Assembly: GCF_018449575.1 (NCBI RefSeq)
Contig: NZ_JAAVUT010000003.1
Location: 1 to 64,000, forward strand
Length of the DNA: 64,000 nucleotides
Origin: Sodalis sp. dw_96
GTDB taxonomy: Bacteria; Pseudomonadota; Gammaproteobacteria; Enterobacterales; Enterobacteriaceae
Direction of reading: 5' to 3'
Each line of letters opens with the position of its first letter. Position 1 is the first letter of the stretch. The position numbers and the translations under genes are program-made. Positions 1 through 9,850 of this stretch are shown one piece after another. The notes below the pieces were generated by a model. That model saw nothing but the letters and a program-made list of their open reading frames with translations, was not told the DNA's origin and made no database searches.

Positions 1-174
1 GGGCGTGGTTTTCCGCCCGACCGAGCGCCTCATGGCACGGTAGGCTCGCGATCACCGATCGTGCAACGAACCTGTTAAAGGGAGAGCGTGCCAATGAGGT
101 CGAATCGGGCGTGGTTTTTCCGCCCGACCGAGCGCCTCATGGCACGGTAGGCCCGCGATCACCGAACGTACAAT
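1..174. repeat. Tandem copies of a ~105-bp intergenic repeat upstream of malF
   Basis: Two direct copies are visible, one from base 1 (possibly cut by the window edge) and one from about 108, ending near 174. Each carries the landmarks GGGCGTGGTTTTCCGCCCGACC, a GCACGGTAGG block and CGTGCAACGAACCTGTTAAAG (the last only in copy 1). The same family occurs inverted at 8029-8293 and, more diverged, at 50770-51030. It is not ERIC. In E. coli the malE-malF gap carries REP repeats, so a repeat here (malE would lie just left of the window) occupies an analogous place; that is inference. Confidence 0.85.
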
Positions 175-207
175 GGACATGGCGGTCCGCCGTTTAAGGA
201 GGGGGTT

Positions 208-1779
208 ATGCTAGCTATAGATCCGACTCCGCCCGGCGGGGAGAAGACACATTGGTGGCGACACCCCTGGGTGAAAGGGGGATGGGTGGCCGCCATGGTG
301 CTATTGATTGCCTGGCTGGTAATACCCATGTATGCCCGGGGCGAGTATCTGTTTGCCATGGTGACGCTGATACTGACCGGCACCGGCGTCTATCTGTTTA
401 CCAACCGGCGGGCTTACGCCTGGCGCTACGTCTTTCCCGGCGCGGCGGGCATGGGCCTGTTCGTACTGTTTCCGCTGATCTGCACCGTAGCCATTGCCTT
501 TACCAACTACAGCAGTGTTCATCAATTGACCTTTGAACGCGCCCGGGGAGTACTGCTGGACCGGCAACTGCTGTCCGGCACGCCTTATGATTTCGCGCTC
601 TATCCCGACGGCGGCCAATGGCGCCTGGCGCTCACCAACCCCGATGGCGGCGGGACACTGGTTACGCCGTCATTCAGTTTTACCCTCGGGGCGGAAAGGA
701 CTCTGCCTTTATCCCGGGCCGATGGGCCACCGGCGGGAGAACGAGGCACGCTGCGCAGCATCACCCGGCATCGCCAGGAGCTTGGCGGTTTGACCCTGCA
801 ACTTCCCGACGGCGCCCGGTTACGTATGAGCTCGTTAAGGCAATTTTCCCGGTTGCAGCCCCTCTATATCCCGGGAGCGGGACAAAGCCTGAGCGACAGC
901 GGCACCGGCAAGGTTTATCGGCCGAACCCGACAACGGGTTTCTATCAGGTGACGAGGGCCGACGGCGAATTCGGCGACGATAGACTCAGCCCTGGTTACA
1001 CGGTATCAGTAGGCTGGAAAAATTTCCTGCGGGTATTGGAAGATCAGGGCATCCGCCAGCCCTTCCTGGCAATTTTCGTCTGGACGCTGCTTTTTTCATT
1101 TCTCACGGTACTGGCCACCGTGGCCATCGGCATGGTATTGGCCTGCGTGGTGCAATGGGAGGCATTGAGAGGCCGGGCTGTTTACCGTTTGCTGCTGATA
1201 CTGCCCTATGCCGTACCGTCGTTTATCTCTATCTTGATTTTCAAAGGATTATTCAACCAGAGTTTCGGCGAGATCAACCTGATGCTACAGGCCCTGTTCG
1301 GGATCCAGCCGGCCTGGTTCAACAATCCGGCGCTGGCCCGGCTGATGCTGGTGGTGGTCAATAGCTGGCTGGGTTACCCCTACATGATGATCCTGTGCAT
1401 GGGATTGCTGAAATCCATCCAGGACGATTTATATGAAGCCTCGGCAATGGACGGCGCCGGGCCTTTTCAGAACTTTTTCCTGATTACCCTGCCGCTGCTG
1501 ATTAAACCCCTGACGCCGCTGATGATTGCCAGCTTCGCCTTCAATTTTAACAATTTTGTCCTGATTCAATTGTTAACCAACGGCGGGCCGGATCGCATCG
1601 GCACCACCACGCCGGCCGGTTATACCGACCTGTTGGTGAGCTATACCTACCGGATCGCCTTTGAAGGCGGCGGCGGGCAGGATTTTGGCCTGGCGGCGGC
1701 CATCGCCACCCTGATATTTCTGCTGGTGGGCGGCCTGGCGGTGCTCAACCTGAAAGCCGGCAGAATGAATTTTGATTAA
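208..1779 (+). CDS. malF: Maltose/maltodextrin ABC transporter inner-membrane permease MalF
   Basis: MalF forms the MalFGK2 importer with MalG and the ATPase MalK, and takes maltose from periplasmic MalE. The 523-residue product is close to the 514 of E. coli and nearly identical to it in the C-terminal half. Three N-terminal membrane segments are followed by the large periplasmic P2 loop (roughly residues 95-275), then the transport core. The EAA loop that docks on MalK starts near residue 410 (EASAMDGAGPF). A strong ribosome site (AAGGAGGGGG) sits 5-8 bases before the ATG. malG follows after 12 bases, so the two are co-transcribed. malE is expected upstream, outside the window; regulation by MalT is inferred from the family. 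Confidence 0.97.
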   Translation: MLAIDPTPPGGEKTHWWRHPWVKGGWVAAMVLLIAWLVIPMYARGEYLFAMVTLILTGTGVYLFTNRRAYAWRYVFPGAAGMGLFVLFPLICTVAIAFTNYSSVHQLTFERARGVLLDRQLLSGTPYDFALYPDGGQWRLALTNPDGGGTLVTPSFSFTLGAERTLPLSRADGPPAGERGTLRSITRHRQELGGLTLQLPDGARLRMSSLRQFSRLQPLYIPGAGQSLSDSGTGKVYRPNPTTGFYQVTRADGEFGDDRLSPGYTVSVGWKNFLRVLEDQGIRQPFLAIFVWTLLFSFLTVLATVAIGMVLACVVQWEALRGRAVYRLLLILPYAVPSFISILIFKGLFNQSFGEINLMLQALFGIQPAWFNNPALARLMLVVVNSWLGYPYMMILCMGLLKSIQDDLYEASAMDGAGPFQNFFLITLPLLIKPLTPLMIASFAFNFNNFVLIQLLTNGGPDRIGTTTPAGYTDLLVSYTYRIAFEGGGGQDFGLAAAIATLIFLLVGGLAVLNLKAGRMNFD

Positions 1780-1791
1780 GGAGACGCACCC

Positions 1792-2682
1792 ATGGCCATT
1801 GTTCAATCCCGATCCCATTACCTGCGTCTGGCTGTGACCCATCTGATCCTGCTGGGATTTATCGCCCTGATTATTTTCCCGCTGCTGATGGTGGTGGCCA
1901 TTTCACTGCGGGCCGGCAATTTTTCCACCGGCAGTCTGATTCCTGAACATATCTCCCTGGAGCATTGGCGTCTGGCGCTGGGTTTCACGGTACATCACCA
2001 GGACGGCAGCCTGACGCCGCCGCCCTTCCCGGTACTGCTGTGGCTGTGGAATTCGGTGAAAGTGGCTTCTATCACCGCGGTTGGGATCCTGGCGTTGTCC
2101 ACCACCAGCGCCTACGCGTTTGCCCGCATGCGCTTTTGCGGTAAAAACGCCCTGCTCAAAGGCATGCTAATCTTTCAGATGTTTCCGGCGGTGCTGTCGC
2201 TGGTGGCGCTATACGCCTTGTTTGATCGCCTGGGGCAATACCTACCGTTTATCGGCCTGAATACCCATGGCGGCGTGATCTTTGCCTATATGGGCGGTGT
2301 GGCGCTGCATGTCTGGACCATCAAGGGCTATTTCAACACCATCGACGGTTCACTCGAGGAAGCGGCGGCCCTTGACGGGGCAACGCCCTGGCAGGCCTTC
2401 CGGCTGATATTGCTGCCGTTATCGGTGCCCATACTGGCGGTGGTTTTTGTGTTGTCGTTTATCGCGGCGGTGACCGAAGTGCCGGTGGCCTCGCTGCTCC
2501 TGCGGGACGTCAACAGCTATACCCTGGCGGTGGGGATGCAGCAATACCTCAGTCCGCAAAACTATCTGTGGGGGGATTTTGCGGCGGCGGCGGTGCTCTC
2601 GGCCCTGCCCATCACCCTATTGTTTTTATTGGCCCAACGCTTCCTGGTGAGCGGGCTGACCGCCGGGGGAATTAAAGGCTAA
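1792..2682 (+). CDS. malG: Maltose/maltodextrin ABC transporter permease MalG
   Basis: This is the second membrane subunit of the maltose importer, 296 residues, the same length as in E. coli. Six hydrophobic segments are apparent. The EAA motif that contacts MalK begins at residues 189-190 (EEAAALDGA). The start is a GGAGACGCACCC-ATG context directly after malF. The gene is the last of its operon: an ERIC element and a rho-independent terminator follow before the convergent malQ. malK, lamB and malM are not in this window. Confidence 0.97.
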   Translation: MAIVQSRSHYLRLAVTHLILLGFIALIIFPLLMVVAISLRAGNFSTGSLIPEHISLEHWRLALGFTVHHQDGSLTPPPFPVLLWLWNSVKVASITAVGILALSTTSAYAFARMRFCGKNALLKGMLIFQMFPAVLSLVALYALFDRLGQYLPFIGLNTHGGVIFAYMGGVALHVWTIKGYFNTIDGSLEEAAALDGATPWQAFRLILLPLSVPILAVVFVLSFIAAVTEVPVASLLLRDVNSYTLAVGMQQYLSPQNYLWGDFAAAAVLSALPITLLFLLAQRFLVSGLTAGGIKG

Positions 2683-2710
2683 CGCCACTATTGCGGTAAT
2701 TGTTGTATCA

Positions 2711-2835
2711 ATACCCTAAATAATTCGAGTTGCAGGAAGGCGGCCACGCAGCGAATCCCCAGGAGCTTACTTGGGTAAGTGACTGGGGTGAGCGAGGAAA
2801 GCCAACGCACCTGCAGCTTGAAGTATGAGGGGTAT
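2711..2835. repeat. ERIC element (enterobacterial repetitive intergenic consensus)
   Basis: A 125-bp imperfect palindrome begins ATACCCTAAATAATTCGAG and ends GTATGAGGGGTAT. Its core contains AATCCCCAGGAGCTTAC and AAGTGACTGGGGTGAGCG, matching the two well-known ERIC core (primer) sequences almost exactly. It lies between malG and its terminator, so it would be transcribed into the 3' end of the malFG mRNA. ERIC elements are known from Enterobacterales and relatives, which supports the taxonomic placement. Confidence 0.95.
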
Positions 2836-2860
2836 ATCTGTGTCTGTGTGCTGTGTCTTC

Positions 2861-2888
2861 GGCGACCTCATGGGGTCGCCCTTTTTTT
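2861..2888 (+). terminator. Rho-independent terminator of the malFG operon
   Basis: A GGCGACC...GGTCGCC stem with a 6-base loop is followed by a run of T on the + strand. The opposite strand lacks a T-run after the hairpin, so it serves malG rather than malQ. Confidence 0.9.
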
Positions 2889-2894
2889 GGTCTG

Positions 2895-5003
2895 TTATCC
2901 CGCTTTGCCGCGACGCAGGTTGATCTCTCTTAGCAGGCGGTTAACGCTTCTGTCGGCGAAGATTTCGTCGAGTGAACGGGACAGTTTTCGGCGCCAGTTG
3001 GGGTATTCATCGCTGGTGCCGGGAACATTCACCGGCTCCGCCATATCCAGCCAATCTTCCGGCTGCAATCCTAGCAGAGCGCTGGCGCTGTCGGCGAGAA
3101 ACCGGTGCATTCCGCGGTTAAGCACCGGCGACATCTTCAGACGGTCAGCCTGGCGCCGGGTACGTTCGGGCACACTGCCCTGGCGGTGCAGAGCATCAAG
3201 CAATCCTTGCCGCGCCAGCCGGCGGTCCTGGTGCAGGAACGCCAGTATGCCGTCGTCGGGATACAGCCCCAAGGCCCGGCCGAGCCGCAAATCATCACCG
3301 CCCCAGTAACCGCGCAGCGTCGGCAAATCATGGGTGGTAAGGGTGGCCATGGATTGGGGCGGGTAGTGGGACGGCGAACGGAAAACATGGCTTCCGTCCC
3401 GCTCGAAGTACAGCACCTTATAGGAGTAGACACCGCTTTGAAGCAGGCGGCTGACAATTTCCCGCGGCACGGTACCGAGATCTTCCCCGATGACCATGCA
3501 GTGATTGCGCTGGCTCTCCAGTGCCAGGATAGCCAGCAGATCGTCCACAGGATAATGGATATACGCACCCTGTCCGGCGTTATCCCCCAGAGGGATCCAC
3601 CACAGGCGCAGCAGCGACATGACGTGATCGATACGCAGCGCGCCGCAGCCGCGCATATTGGCCCGCAACAAATCGATAAACGGCTGGTAGCCGCGGACCG
3701 CCATTTCATGGGGCGACATCGGCGCCAGGCCCCAATTCTGGCCTTGCGGGCCGAGCATATCCGGCGGTGCCCCCACCGAGGCCCGCAGGCAATACAGCGC
3801 CGGCTCGCTCCAGGTTTCCGCCCCGCCGTCGCTGACCCCCACCGCCAGATCCCGGTATAGCCCGAGAGGCATCCCCAAGGTGCGGCATAAGGCGAAACAG
3901 TCGTTGAATTGCCGATCCGCCAGCCATTGCAGCCATAGATAAAACGCGATCTCCCGGGACGAACGGCGGCAAAATTCCTCTACGGCGGGGCCGCGGGCAT
4001 CACGGTACTGTTGCGGCCATACCTGCCAATTCCCGTTCCCGTTATCACAGGCGCTAAGATGCCCCTGCAGCGCATCGAAGATGCCCTGATAGCGCAGGCT
4101 GTCCCCGCCGCGGCTTACAAACTCTTCGAAGTCTCGTCGGCGGGTATCGTCCACGGCGCGCCGGTTGAATTGTTGCCAGGCCAGACGCAGCGCCGTTAAC
4201 TTCAACGCCGCCACACGCCGGTAGTCCACCTGCGGGCAGGATCGGGCTTGTTCCAGAGCCTGCTCAGTCTCCTTGCGGCTTCGCCACAAACGTGCTGACG
4301 GACTGAGTTGAAAATCCTCCACGTCGCTCACGTCGATATAGAGGATATTGAGCCAGCGCCTGGATGAAGGACTGTAAGGGCTGGCATTGTCCGGCAGGCT
4401 CGGGTACAGGGCATGGATAGGATTCAGGCCGACAAACGATCCCCCGCGCCCGGCGATTTCCCGGATGAGCCGTTTTAAATCGCCGGTATCGCCGATGCCC
4501 CAATTGCTCCCGGATCGCAGGGTATAGAGCTGAACGCAGGTGCCCCACAGCTTGCGCTGCTGCTGCAGTTCGCCGGGTTCATAACAGCGCCTGGGGGCGA
4601 CGATTATCCGGCAATGCCACTCCCGGCCGTCCTGGTTCAAGGTCAGGCGATGGTAGCCCGGCGGCAGGGACACCGGCAGCGAGAGCCGTTCCCCGGCAAC
4701 GGCTTTTCCATGATGGATACGGCCCTGTTCGGTGTGCAGCCACCAGCGAAAGCGGCCCTGTCCGCCGGGCATCAGCCAGTAACGGTCATCGGGGCCGTCC
4801 CGGTAGGGGGTGTTTTGCCGGTATACCAGTACCGGCGGCAGCGGGGCGGCGGGGGACGCGCCGGATTCGGCGGCATCCTCCATGGCCTCTTGCAATCGCT
4901 GTATCGTATGGGGGGAAATAGTTTGCCGCTGACCGAGGGCATCAATGTAATCGGCGGCGATGCCGGCATTGGCTGAGAGTGATTTTGATCCGATATCTTC
5001 CAT
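2895..5003 (-). CDS. malQ: 4-alpha-glucanotransferase (amylomaltase)
   Basis: MalQ transfers glucan chains between maltodextrins in the cytoplasm, releasing glucose, and belongs to GH77. The product has about 702 residues (E. coli 694). The family's catalytic residues are visible: the nucleophile Asp in RIDHV (near residue 459), the acid/base Glu in GEDLGTVP, and the Asp in TTHDLPT. Two start codons lie six bases apart (5009 and 5003). The GGAGGGG ribosome site directly abuts the first but is 8 bases from the second, so I prefer 5003. In E. coli malQ follows malP and both diverge from malT; here malQ alone faces malT, so malP is absent from this position. Candidate MalT boxes lie upstream. 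Confidence 0.96.
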   Translation of the reverse strand: MEDIGSKSLSANAGIAADYIDALGQRQTISPHTIQRLQEAMEDAAESGASPAAPLPPVLVYRQNTPYRDGPDDRYWLMPGGQGRFRWWLHTEQGRIHHGKAVAGERLSLPVSLPPGYHRLTLNQDGREWHCRIIVAPRRCYEPGELQQQRKLWGTCVQLYTLRSGSNWGIGDTGDLKRLIREIAGRGGSFVGLNPIHALYPSLPDNASPYSPSSRRWLNILYIDVSDVEDFQLSPSARLWRSRKETEQALEQARSCPQVDYRRVAALKLTALRLAWQQFNRRAVDDTRRRDFEEFVSRGGDSLRYQGIFDALQGHLSACDNGNGNWQVWPQQYRDARGPAVEEFCRRSSREIAFYLWLQWLADRQFNDCFALCRTLGMPLGLYRDLAVGVSDGGAETWSEPALYCLRASVGAPPDMLGPQGQNWGLAPMSPHEMAVRGYQPFIDLLRANMRGCGALRIDHVMSLLRLWWIPLGDNAGQGAYIHYPVDDLLAILALESQRNHCMVIGEDLGTVPREIVSRLLQSGVYSYKVLYFERDGSHVFRSPSHYPPQSMATLTTHDLPTLRGYWGGDDLRLGRALGLYPDDGILAFLHQDRRLARQGLLDALHRQGSVPERTRRQADRLKMSPVLNRGMHRFLADSASALLGLQPEDWLDMAEPVNVPGTSDEYPNWRRKLSRSLDEIFADRSVNRLLREINLRRGKAG

Positions 5004-5042
5004 GCTCATCCCCTCCGGCCTGATTGCCTGCCGGATACAGTG

Positions 5043-5150
5043 CTTCCTCCCCTGCCTGGCGGCACAGGCGGTACCGATGCTTCAATGGCTAACCTAGCGT
5101 AAGGCCTGGGTATTTCTCATCCTCCAGCGGGAAAATAATCAGGGATGAGC
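5043..5150. promoter_or_regulatory. Cluster of candidate MalT boxes in the malQ-malT intergenic region
   Basis: MalT binds GGGGA(T/G)GAGG. Read on the minus strand towards malQ, GGGGAGGAAG (5043-5052) has one mismatch and GAGGATGAGA (5115-5124) two. On the plus strand AGGGATGAGC (5141-5150) has two. Several boxes in mixed orientation upstream of malQ resemble the array at malPQ-type promoters. The motif is short and the matches are by eye. Confidence 0.6.
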
Positions 5151-5166
5151 GATAAGGCGTAGTGAA

Positions 5167-5188
5167 ATTTGTGACCGTGCGCAATTTA
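5167..5188 (+). promoter_or_regulatory. Candidate CRP site upstream of malT
   Basis: TTTGTGACCGTGCGCAATTT has a perfect left half (TGTGA) and a weak right half. It lies about 120 bases before malT. The E. coli malT promoter is CRP-activated through a similarly asymmetric site, so the assignment is reasonable, but it is not tested. Confidence 0.5.
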
Positions 5189-5303
5189 CCGGAGCAGGAA
5201 ATAGATAAACCTGTAGTAATAAATACTTACATAATCTTTACTTTGCACAAACAATAAATTTGAACTTTTTTTCACCATTTCTTACCTCTGGATAATAAAA
5301 AAA

Positions 5304-8018
5304 ATGCTGATCCCCTCAAAACTCAGACGGCCTGCCAGGCTGCAAAATACGGTTGTTCGGCAACGCTTGTTAGATAGACTTTCCGCGGCGGCTAATTACC
5401 GCCTGGCCCTGGTCACCAGTCCCGCCGGCTATGGCAAAACGACGCTGGTGGCGCAGTGGGCGGCGGCGAAGCAGGATTTAGGCTGGTATTCCCTGGATGA
5501 AAGCGATAATGAGCCCGAGCGATTCGCCAGTTACCTGATTGCGGCATTCCAACAGGCAACTGGCGGCCACTGCCAGCGCAGCGAGGCGCTGGCGCACAAA
5601 CATCAATATGCCACCCTAACGACGCTATTCACCCAGCTGTCGGTGGATTTATCCGACTGGTCCAGACCGATATTCCTGGTGATCGATGATTATCACCTGA
5701 TTACCAATGAACTTATTCATGAGTCCATGCGGTTTCTGCTGCGTAATCAGCCGGATAACCTCAAGCTGATCGTGCTATCGCGTAATTTACCCTCTTTGGG
5801 CATCGCCAATCTGCGGGTGCGGGAACAGTTGCTGGAAATAGGCAGTCAGCAATTGGCTTTCACCCACGAGGAAGCCAAGCGCTTTTTCGATTGCCGGCTG
5901 GGAATGCCTATTGAACCTCCCGACAGTAATCGTTTGTGCGATGAGGTAGCCGGTTGGGCAACGGCCTTGCAACTGATCGTGCTCTCCTCACGCCAATCCG
6001 ATACGCCCGCCTGTAAGACAGCGAAGCGGCTATCGGGCATTAATGCCGGTCATCTTGCCGATTATCTGGTGGATGAGGTGCTGGATCGGGTGGATGAATC
6101 AACCCGGCGTTTTCTGCTGCGCTGCTCGGTGCTACGTTCCATGAACGATGCGCTGATTGGCAAGCTGACCGGCGAGGATAACGGCCAGCATCGACTGGAG
6201 CAGACCGAGCATCAGGGCTTGTTTATTCAGCGTATGGATGATTCCGGCGAATGGTTCTGTTTTCATCCGCTGTTCGCCAATTTTCTGCGACAGCGCTGTT
6301 TATGGGAATTGGCCGCGGAACTGCCCGCTATCCACCGCAGCGCCGCCGAAGGCTGGCTGATCCTGGGCTATCCGGCGGAGGCTATCCACCACGCCATATC
6401 CGCAGGGGACCGCGAGATGATATGCCGGATTCTGTTGGACAACGGTTGGCGGCTATTCAACCACGGTGAGCTGGCGCTACTGGATCGCTGCCTGAAACAT
6501 GTGCCCTATGACGAGTTGATTACCCGTCCCAGGCTGGTGTTGCTTAAGGGCTGGCTGGCCCAAAGCCAGCATCGCTGCACCGAGGTGGCGGATATGCTCG
6601 CCCAGGATAAAGCGCAAATGTCGGCCCGTAATGTGGAAATCAATCCGATGCTGCAGGCGGAGTTCAACGCGCTGCTGGCGCAGGTGGCGATAAACACCGG
6701 CCATACCGACCAGGCGGAGGTCTTGGCCGCCGAAGCGTTGCGTTATTTGCCTCTTTCCAGTTTTTACGGTCGCATTGTCGCCACGTCGGTGACGGGGGAG
6801 GTCGCCCATTGCAAAGGGCGGTTGACCCATGCCTTGGCCATGATGCAGCAAACCGACCGGATGGCCCGGCAGCACGAAGTGTATCACTACGCCTTGTGGG
6901 CACTGTTGCAGCAAAGCGAAATATTAATTGCCCAGGGCTATTTGCAGGCGGCGTACGATATTCAGGATAAAGCGTTCAAGCTGGTGGGGGAGCAGCATCT
7001 TGAGCAATTGCCTATGCATGAATTTCTCCTGCGCCTGCGCGCTCAATTGCTTTGGTCCTGGGCGCGCCTTGAAGATGCGGAGCTGGCCGCCAAGGCCGGA
7101 CTGAACGTGCTGGTGGGCGCCCAGCCGCAGCAGCAGTTGCAATGTCTGGCGCTGCTGGCGAAATGCGCGCTGGCGAGGGGCGATGTGGACGATGCCCGCC
7201 GCTTGTTGCAACGGTGCGATAATCTGATCAGCAGCGGGCAGTACCACAGCGACTGGATAACAAATGCCGATAGGCCCCGGGTGATTTATTGGCAGATGAC
7301 GGGCGATACCGTCGCCGCCGCCAACTGGCTTAATCAGACGGTTAAACCGGATTGTGTCGATAACCATTTTCTCCAGGGGCAATGGCGCAATATCGCCCGT
7401 GCTCAAATTCTGCTCGGTCAGTTCGATGAGGCGGAAGTGGTGCTGGATGAATTGAACGATAACGCGCGGGCGCTGCAACTGGTGAGCGACCTTAACCGTA
7501 ATCTGCTGCTGAACAATCTTATCTATTGGCATACCGGCCGTAAAAGCGAAGCCCAGAGCGTGCTGATGGAGGCGCTGACCTTGGCCAATCGTACCGGGTT
7601 CATCAGTCATTTCGTGATTGAAGGGGAAACGATGGCGGTGCAGTTACGCCAACTGCTGCAATTGGGCATCCTGCCTGAGCTGGAGCAGCAGCGCACTCAG
7701 CGTATTTTGCGCGATATCAATGCCCATCACCGGCATAAGTTCGCCCATTTCGACGAGGAGTTCGTTCATCAATTATTGCAGCATCCGCAGGTCCCGGAGC
7801 TTATCCGCATCAGCCCGCTGACCCAGCGTGAATGGCAGGTGCTGGGCTTGATTTATTCCGGCTACAGCAATAATCAGATTGCCGGCGAGCTGGATGTGGC
7901 TTCCACCACCATCAAAACCCATATCCGTAATTTGTACCAGAAGCTGGGAGTGGGGGAGCGTCAGGAGGCGGTGACGCAGGTGAAGAGTATGCTGACGATG
8001 ATTGGGTATCAGGTATAG
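5304..8018 (+). CDS. malT: MalT, ATP- and maltotriose-dependent activator of the mal regulon
   Basis: MalT is a signal-transduction ATPase (STAND/LAL type) that multimerises with ATP and maltotriose and activates mal promoters. The product is 904 residues (E. coli 901). A P-loop (SPAGYGKTT, residues 39-47) and a Walker B region (LVIDDYH, around 130) mark the NTPase domain. A long helical superhelix sensor domain covers the middle, and a LuxR-type helix-turn-helix occupies about the last 70 residues ([18 protein letters not shown], then [15 protein letters not shown]). Like E. coli MalT it starts MLIPSKL. A candidate CRP site precedes it. Tandem repeats follow within 12 bases of its stop codon. 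Confidence 0.97.
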   Translation: MLIPSKLRRPARLQNTVVRQRLLDRLSAAANYRLALVTSPAGYGKTTLVAQWAAAKQDLGWYSLDESDNEPERFASYLIAAFQQATGGHCQRSEALAHKHQYATLTTLFTQLSVDLSDWSRPIFLVIDDYHLITNELIHESMRFLLRNQPDNLKLIVLSRNLPSLGIANLRVREQLLEIGSQQLAFTHEEAKRFFDCRLGMPIEPPDSNRLCDEVAGWATALQLIVLSSRQSDTPACKTAKRLSGINAGHLADYLVDEVLDRVDESTRRFLLRCSVLRSMNDALIGKLTGEDNGQHRLEQTEHQGLFIQRMDDSGEWFCFHPLFANFLRQRCLWELAAELPAIHRSAAEGWLILGYPAEAIHHAISAGDREMICRILLDNGWRLFNHGELALLDRCLKHVPYDELITRPRLVLLKGWLAQSQHRCTEVADMLAQDKAQMSARNVEINPMLQAEFNALLAQVAINTGHTDQAEVLAAEALRYLPLSSFYGRIVATSVTGEVAHCKGRLTHALAMMQQTDRMARQHEVYHYALWALLQQSEILIAQGYLQAAYDIQDKAFKLVGEQHLEQLPMHEFLLRLRAQLLWSWARLEDAELAAKAGLNVLVGAQPQQQLQCLALLAKCALARGDVDDARRLLQRCDNLISSGQYHSDWITNADRPRVIYWQMTGDTVAAANWLNQTVKPDCVDNHFLQGQWRNIARAQILLGQFDEAEVVLDELNDNARALQLVSDLNRNLLLNNLIYWHTGRKSEAQSVLMEALTLANRTGFISHFVIEGETMAVQLRQLLQLGILPELEQQRTQRILRDINAHHRHKFAHFDEEFVHQLLQHPQVPELIRISPLTQREWQVLGLIYSGYSNNQIAGELDVASTTIKTHIRNLYQKLGVGERQEAVTQVKSMLTMIGYQV

Positions 8019-8028
8019 GGCGCGGGAT

Positions 8029-8293
8029 CCCTTTAACAGGTTCGTTGCACGTTCGATGATCGCGGGCCTAGCGTGCCAGGCACTCGGTCGGGCAGAAAAA
8101 CCATGCCCGATTCGACCTCATTGGCGCGCTCTCCCTTTAACAGGTTCGTTGCACGCCCGGCGATCGCGGGCCTAGCGTGCCATGAGGCACTCGGTCGGGC
8201 AGAAAAACCATGCCCGATTCGACCTCATTGGCGCGCTCTCCCTTTAACAGGTTCGTTGCACGCTCAGTGATCGCGGGCCTAACTGCCAAGGGC
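8029..8293. repeat. Three tandem copies of the ~105-bp repeat, inverted relative to the copies at 1-174
   Basis: CCCTTTAACAGGTTCGTTGC recurs at 8029, 8133 and 8240 (periods 104 and 107), the last copy being partial. Each unit contains ATCGCGGGCCTA, a CACTCGGTCGGGCAGAAAAACC block and ATTCGACCTCATTGGCGCGCTCT. This is the reverse complement of the repeat at the left edge, so the mal block is bracketed by inverted repeats. Open frames run through it because the repeats lack stops in one frame; I see no gene. Confidence 0.9.
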
Positions 8294-8304
8294 CCCCGAA
8301 TTAT

Positions 8305-8862
8305 TCAGCCCACCGGCAGGATTTTGCGGCCGAGCTGCTCGTTGATGACCTCGGCCATAGCCAGGTAAATAGCGCTGGCGCCGCAGAACAGCCCGACGTA
8401 GCCGGCGATGACCAGCAGCGGCTTGTTGGCGGTGATATCACCGATGGCCAATAAGGCGAACAATAGCGTCAGGCTGGCGAAAACCACCTGCAGTGCGCGG
8501 CTGGCGGCCAGGGTGGCGAAAAACATAAACAGCGTGAACACGCCCCACAGCGCCAGATATACGCCGAGGAACACTTCATCGGTGGGGTCGGCAAGGCCCA
8601 TGCGCGGCAGGACCAGAATACCCACCAGGCTGAGCCAGAACGCGCCATAGGAGGTAAACGCCGTCATGCCGAAGGTATTACCCTGTTTGTACTCCATGAT
8701 ACCGGCAATCATTTGCGCTATGCCGCCGTAAAAAATCCCCATACTGATAATGATGGACGTTAAAGGGAAAAAACCCGCGTTATGCAGATTAAGCAATACG
8801 GTGGTCATGCCAAAACCCATCAATCCCAACGGGCCGGGGTTCGCCAACTTAGTGGTGTGCAT
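8305..8862 (-). CDS. satP: Succinate-acetate/proton symporter SatP
   Basis: This is an inner-membrane uptake carrier for acetate and succinate of the GPR1/FUN34/YaaH family. The product is 185 residues (E. coli SatP 188), with six hydrophobic segments. The family signature near the N terminus reads NPGPLGL (usual NPAPLGL), followed by GFGMTT and LNLHN as in E. coli. It stands alone: tandem repeats lie after its 3' end and a 147-base gap separates it from the IclR gene on the same strand. Confidence 0.95.
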   Translation of the reverse strand: MHTTKLANPGPLGLMGFGMTTVLLNLHNAGFFPLTSIIISMGIFYGGIAQMIAGIMEYKQGNTFGMTAFTSYGAFWLSLVGILVLPRMGLADPTDEVFLGVYLALWGVFTLFMFFATLAASRALQVVFASLTLLFALLAIGDITANKPLLVIAGYVGLFCGASAIYLAMAEVINEQLGRKILPVG

Positions 8863-9009
8863 AAGTCCTCGGTAATTTAAAAAGAAAAAAAGAATTCATC
8901 CTCCCAACGGCCGTGCTTCAATGAAAATCATTCCATCACGCAGCCAGGCCGCAGCATCATAAAGATGTCGGCATGGTTAGACAATGATTTGGATAATCTT
9001 CAAGAAGAA

Positions 9010-9765
9010 TTAATGCCATCCCAACCGGCTGCTCAGTAAGCCGGCGTTATGTTTCACTTCAGCAATCAGCGCCTCTCTGTTTTCGCTGAAGCGGCTGGAA
9101 ATCGCCGCGATATTCAATGCCGCCACGGTTTCGCCTTTGCCGTTAAGCACCGGCGCAGCCACCCCCGAACCGCCGATATCGATCTCCTGATCGGATACGG
9201 CGTAACCCTCCCGGCGGGCCTTGAGGATATGCGCTTTGATCTGTTCGCGGTCCACCAGGGTATGCCGGGTGTACTGCACGATACGTTCCCTGGACAGGTA
9301 ATTATCGATTTGTGCGTCGTCTCGCGCCGCCAGCAGCGCGCGTCCCATGGCGGTGCAATAAGACGGCAGACAGCTGCCGAGGGGAGATTCATAGCGTACC
9401 GGTTGCGTGCCGCTACAACGCTCCAGGGTTTTCAGACGGCCTTCGCCGTTGAGTACGCCCAGCATAATGGTTTCGCCGCACCGATCCCGCAGTTCGCGCA
9501 TGACTGGCAGTGCCATTTCGCTCAGGCGCGCTTCCGGTCCGCAAATCCAGCCCGGGCCCTCTCGAAAGGCGCTGTTGAGCTGATAACGGTCCGTCTCGTC
9601 GCGTACCGCATAGCCCCGTGACACCAGGGTGGCCAGCAGATTATGGGTACTGCTCTTCGGATAGCCCAATTCGTCAACAACTTCTTTCAGTGAGAGTGGT
9701 TTCTCCCATTGGGTCAATAATTCAAGCACTTCCAGCACCCGCACCGCGCTTTTCACTTCGTTCAT
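9010..9765 (-). CDS. IclR-family transcriptional regulator
   Basis: The product (251 residues) has an N-terminal winged helix-turn-helix (roughly residues 8-70, with LSLKEVVDELGYPKSSTHNLL) and a C-terminal IclR effector-binding domain (residues 75-250, including the DQEIDIGGSGVAAPV segment typical of the fold). It diverges from hyuB across an 85-base gap, so it probably controls the hydantoinase/ABC-transporter operon and may bind its substrate or a breakdown product. The ligand cannot be told from sequence. Confidence 0.9.
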   Translation of the reverse strand: MNEVKSAVRVLEVLELLTQWEKPLSLKEVVDELGYPKSSTHNLLATLVSRGYAVRDETDRYQLNSAFREGPGWICGPEARLSEMALPVMRELRDRCGETIMLGVLNGEGRLKTLERCSGTQPVRYESPLGSCLPSYCTAMGRALLAARDDAQIDNYLSRERIVQYTRHTLVDREQIKAHILKARREGYAVSDQEIDIGGSGVAAPVLNGKGETVAALNIAAISSRFSENREALIAEVKHNAGLLSSRLGWH

Positions 9766-9850
9766 ATATGTGAATCCTATTCTTGTTGCTGAACACTTTT
9801 TTACTATGTTAGAACGTTAAATACAATATTTCTCACGGGCAGAATTCGCA

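Noticed and set aside
2779-3309. Long open frame on the plus strand starting in the ERIC element and covering the 3' end of malQ
   Set aside because: It overlaps malQ on the opposite strand, starts inside a repeat, crosses a terminator, and has low-complexity Arg/Ser-rich composition typical of an antisense shadow.
8073-8270. 65-residue frame through the tandem repeats after malT
   Set aside because: It is open only because the repeat unit lacks stops in that frame; the protein simply repeats itself and has no ribosome site. The same applies to the frame at 50728-50997.
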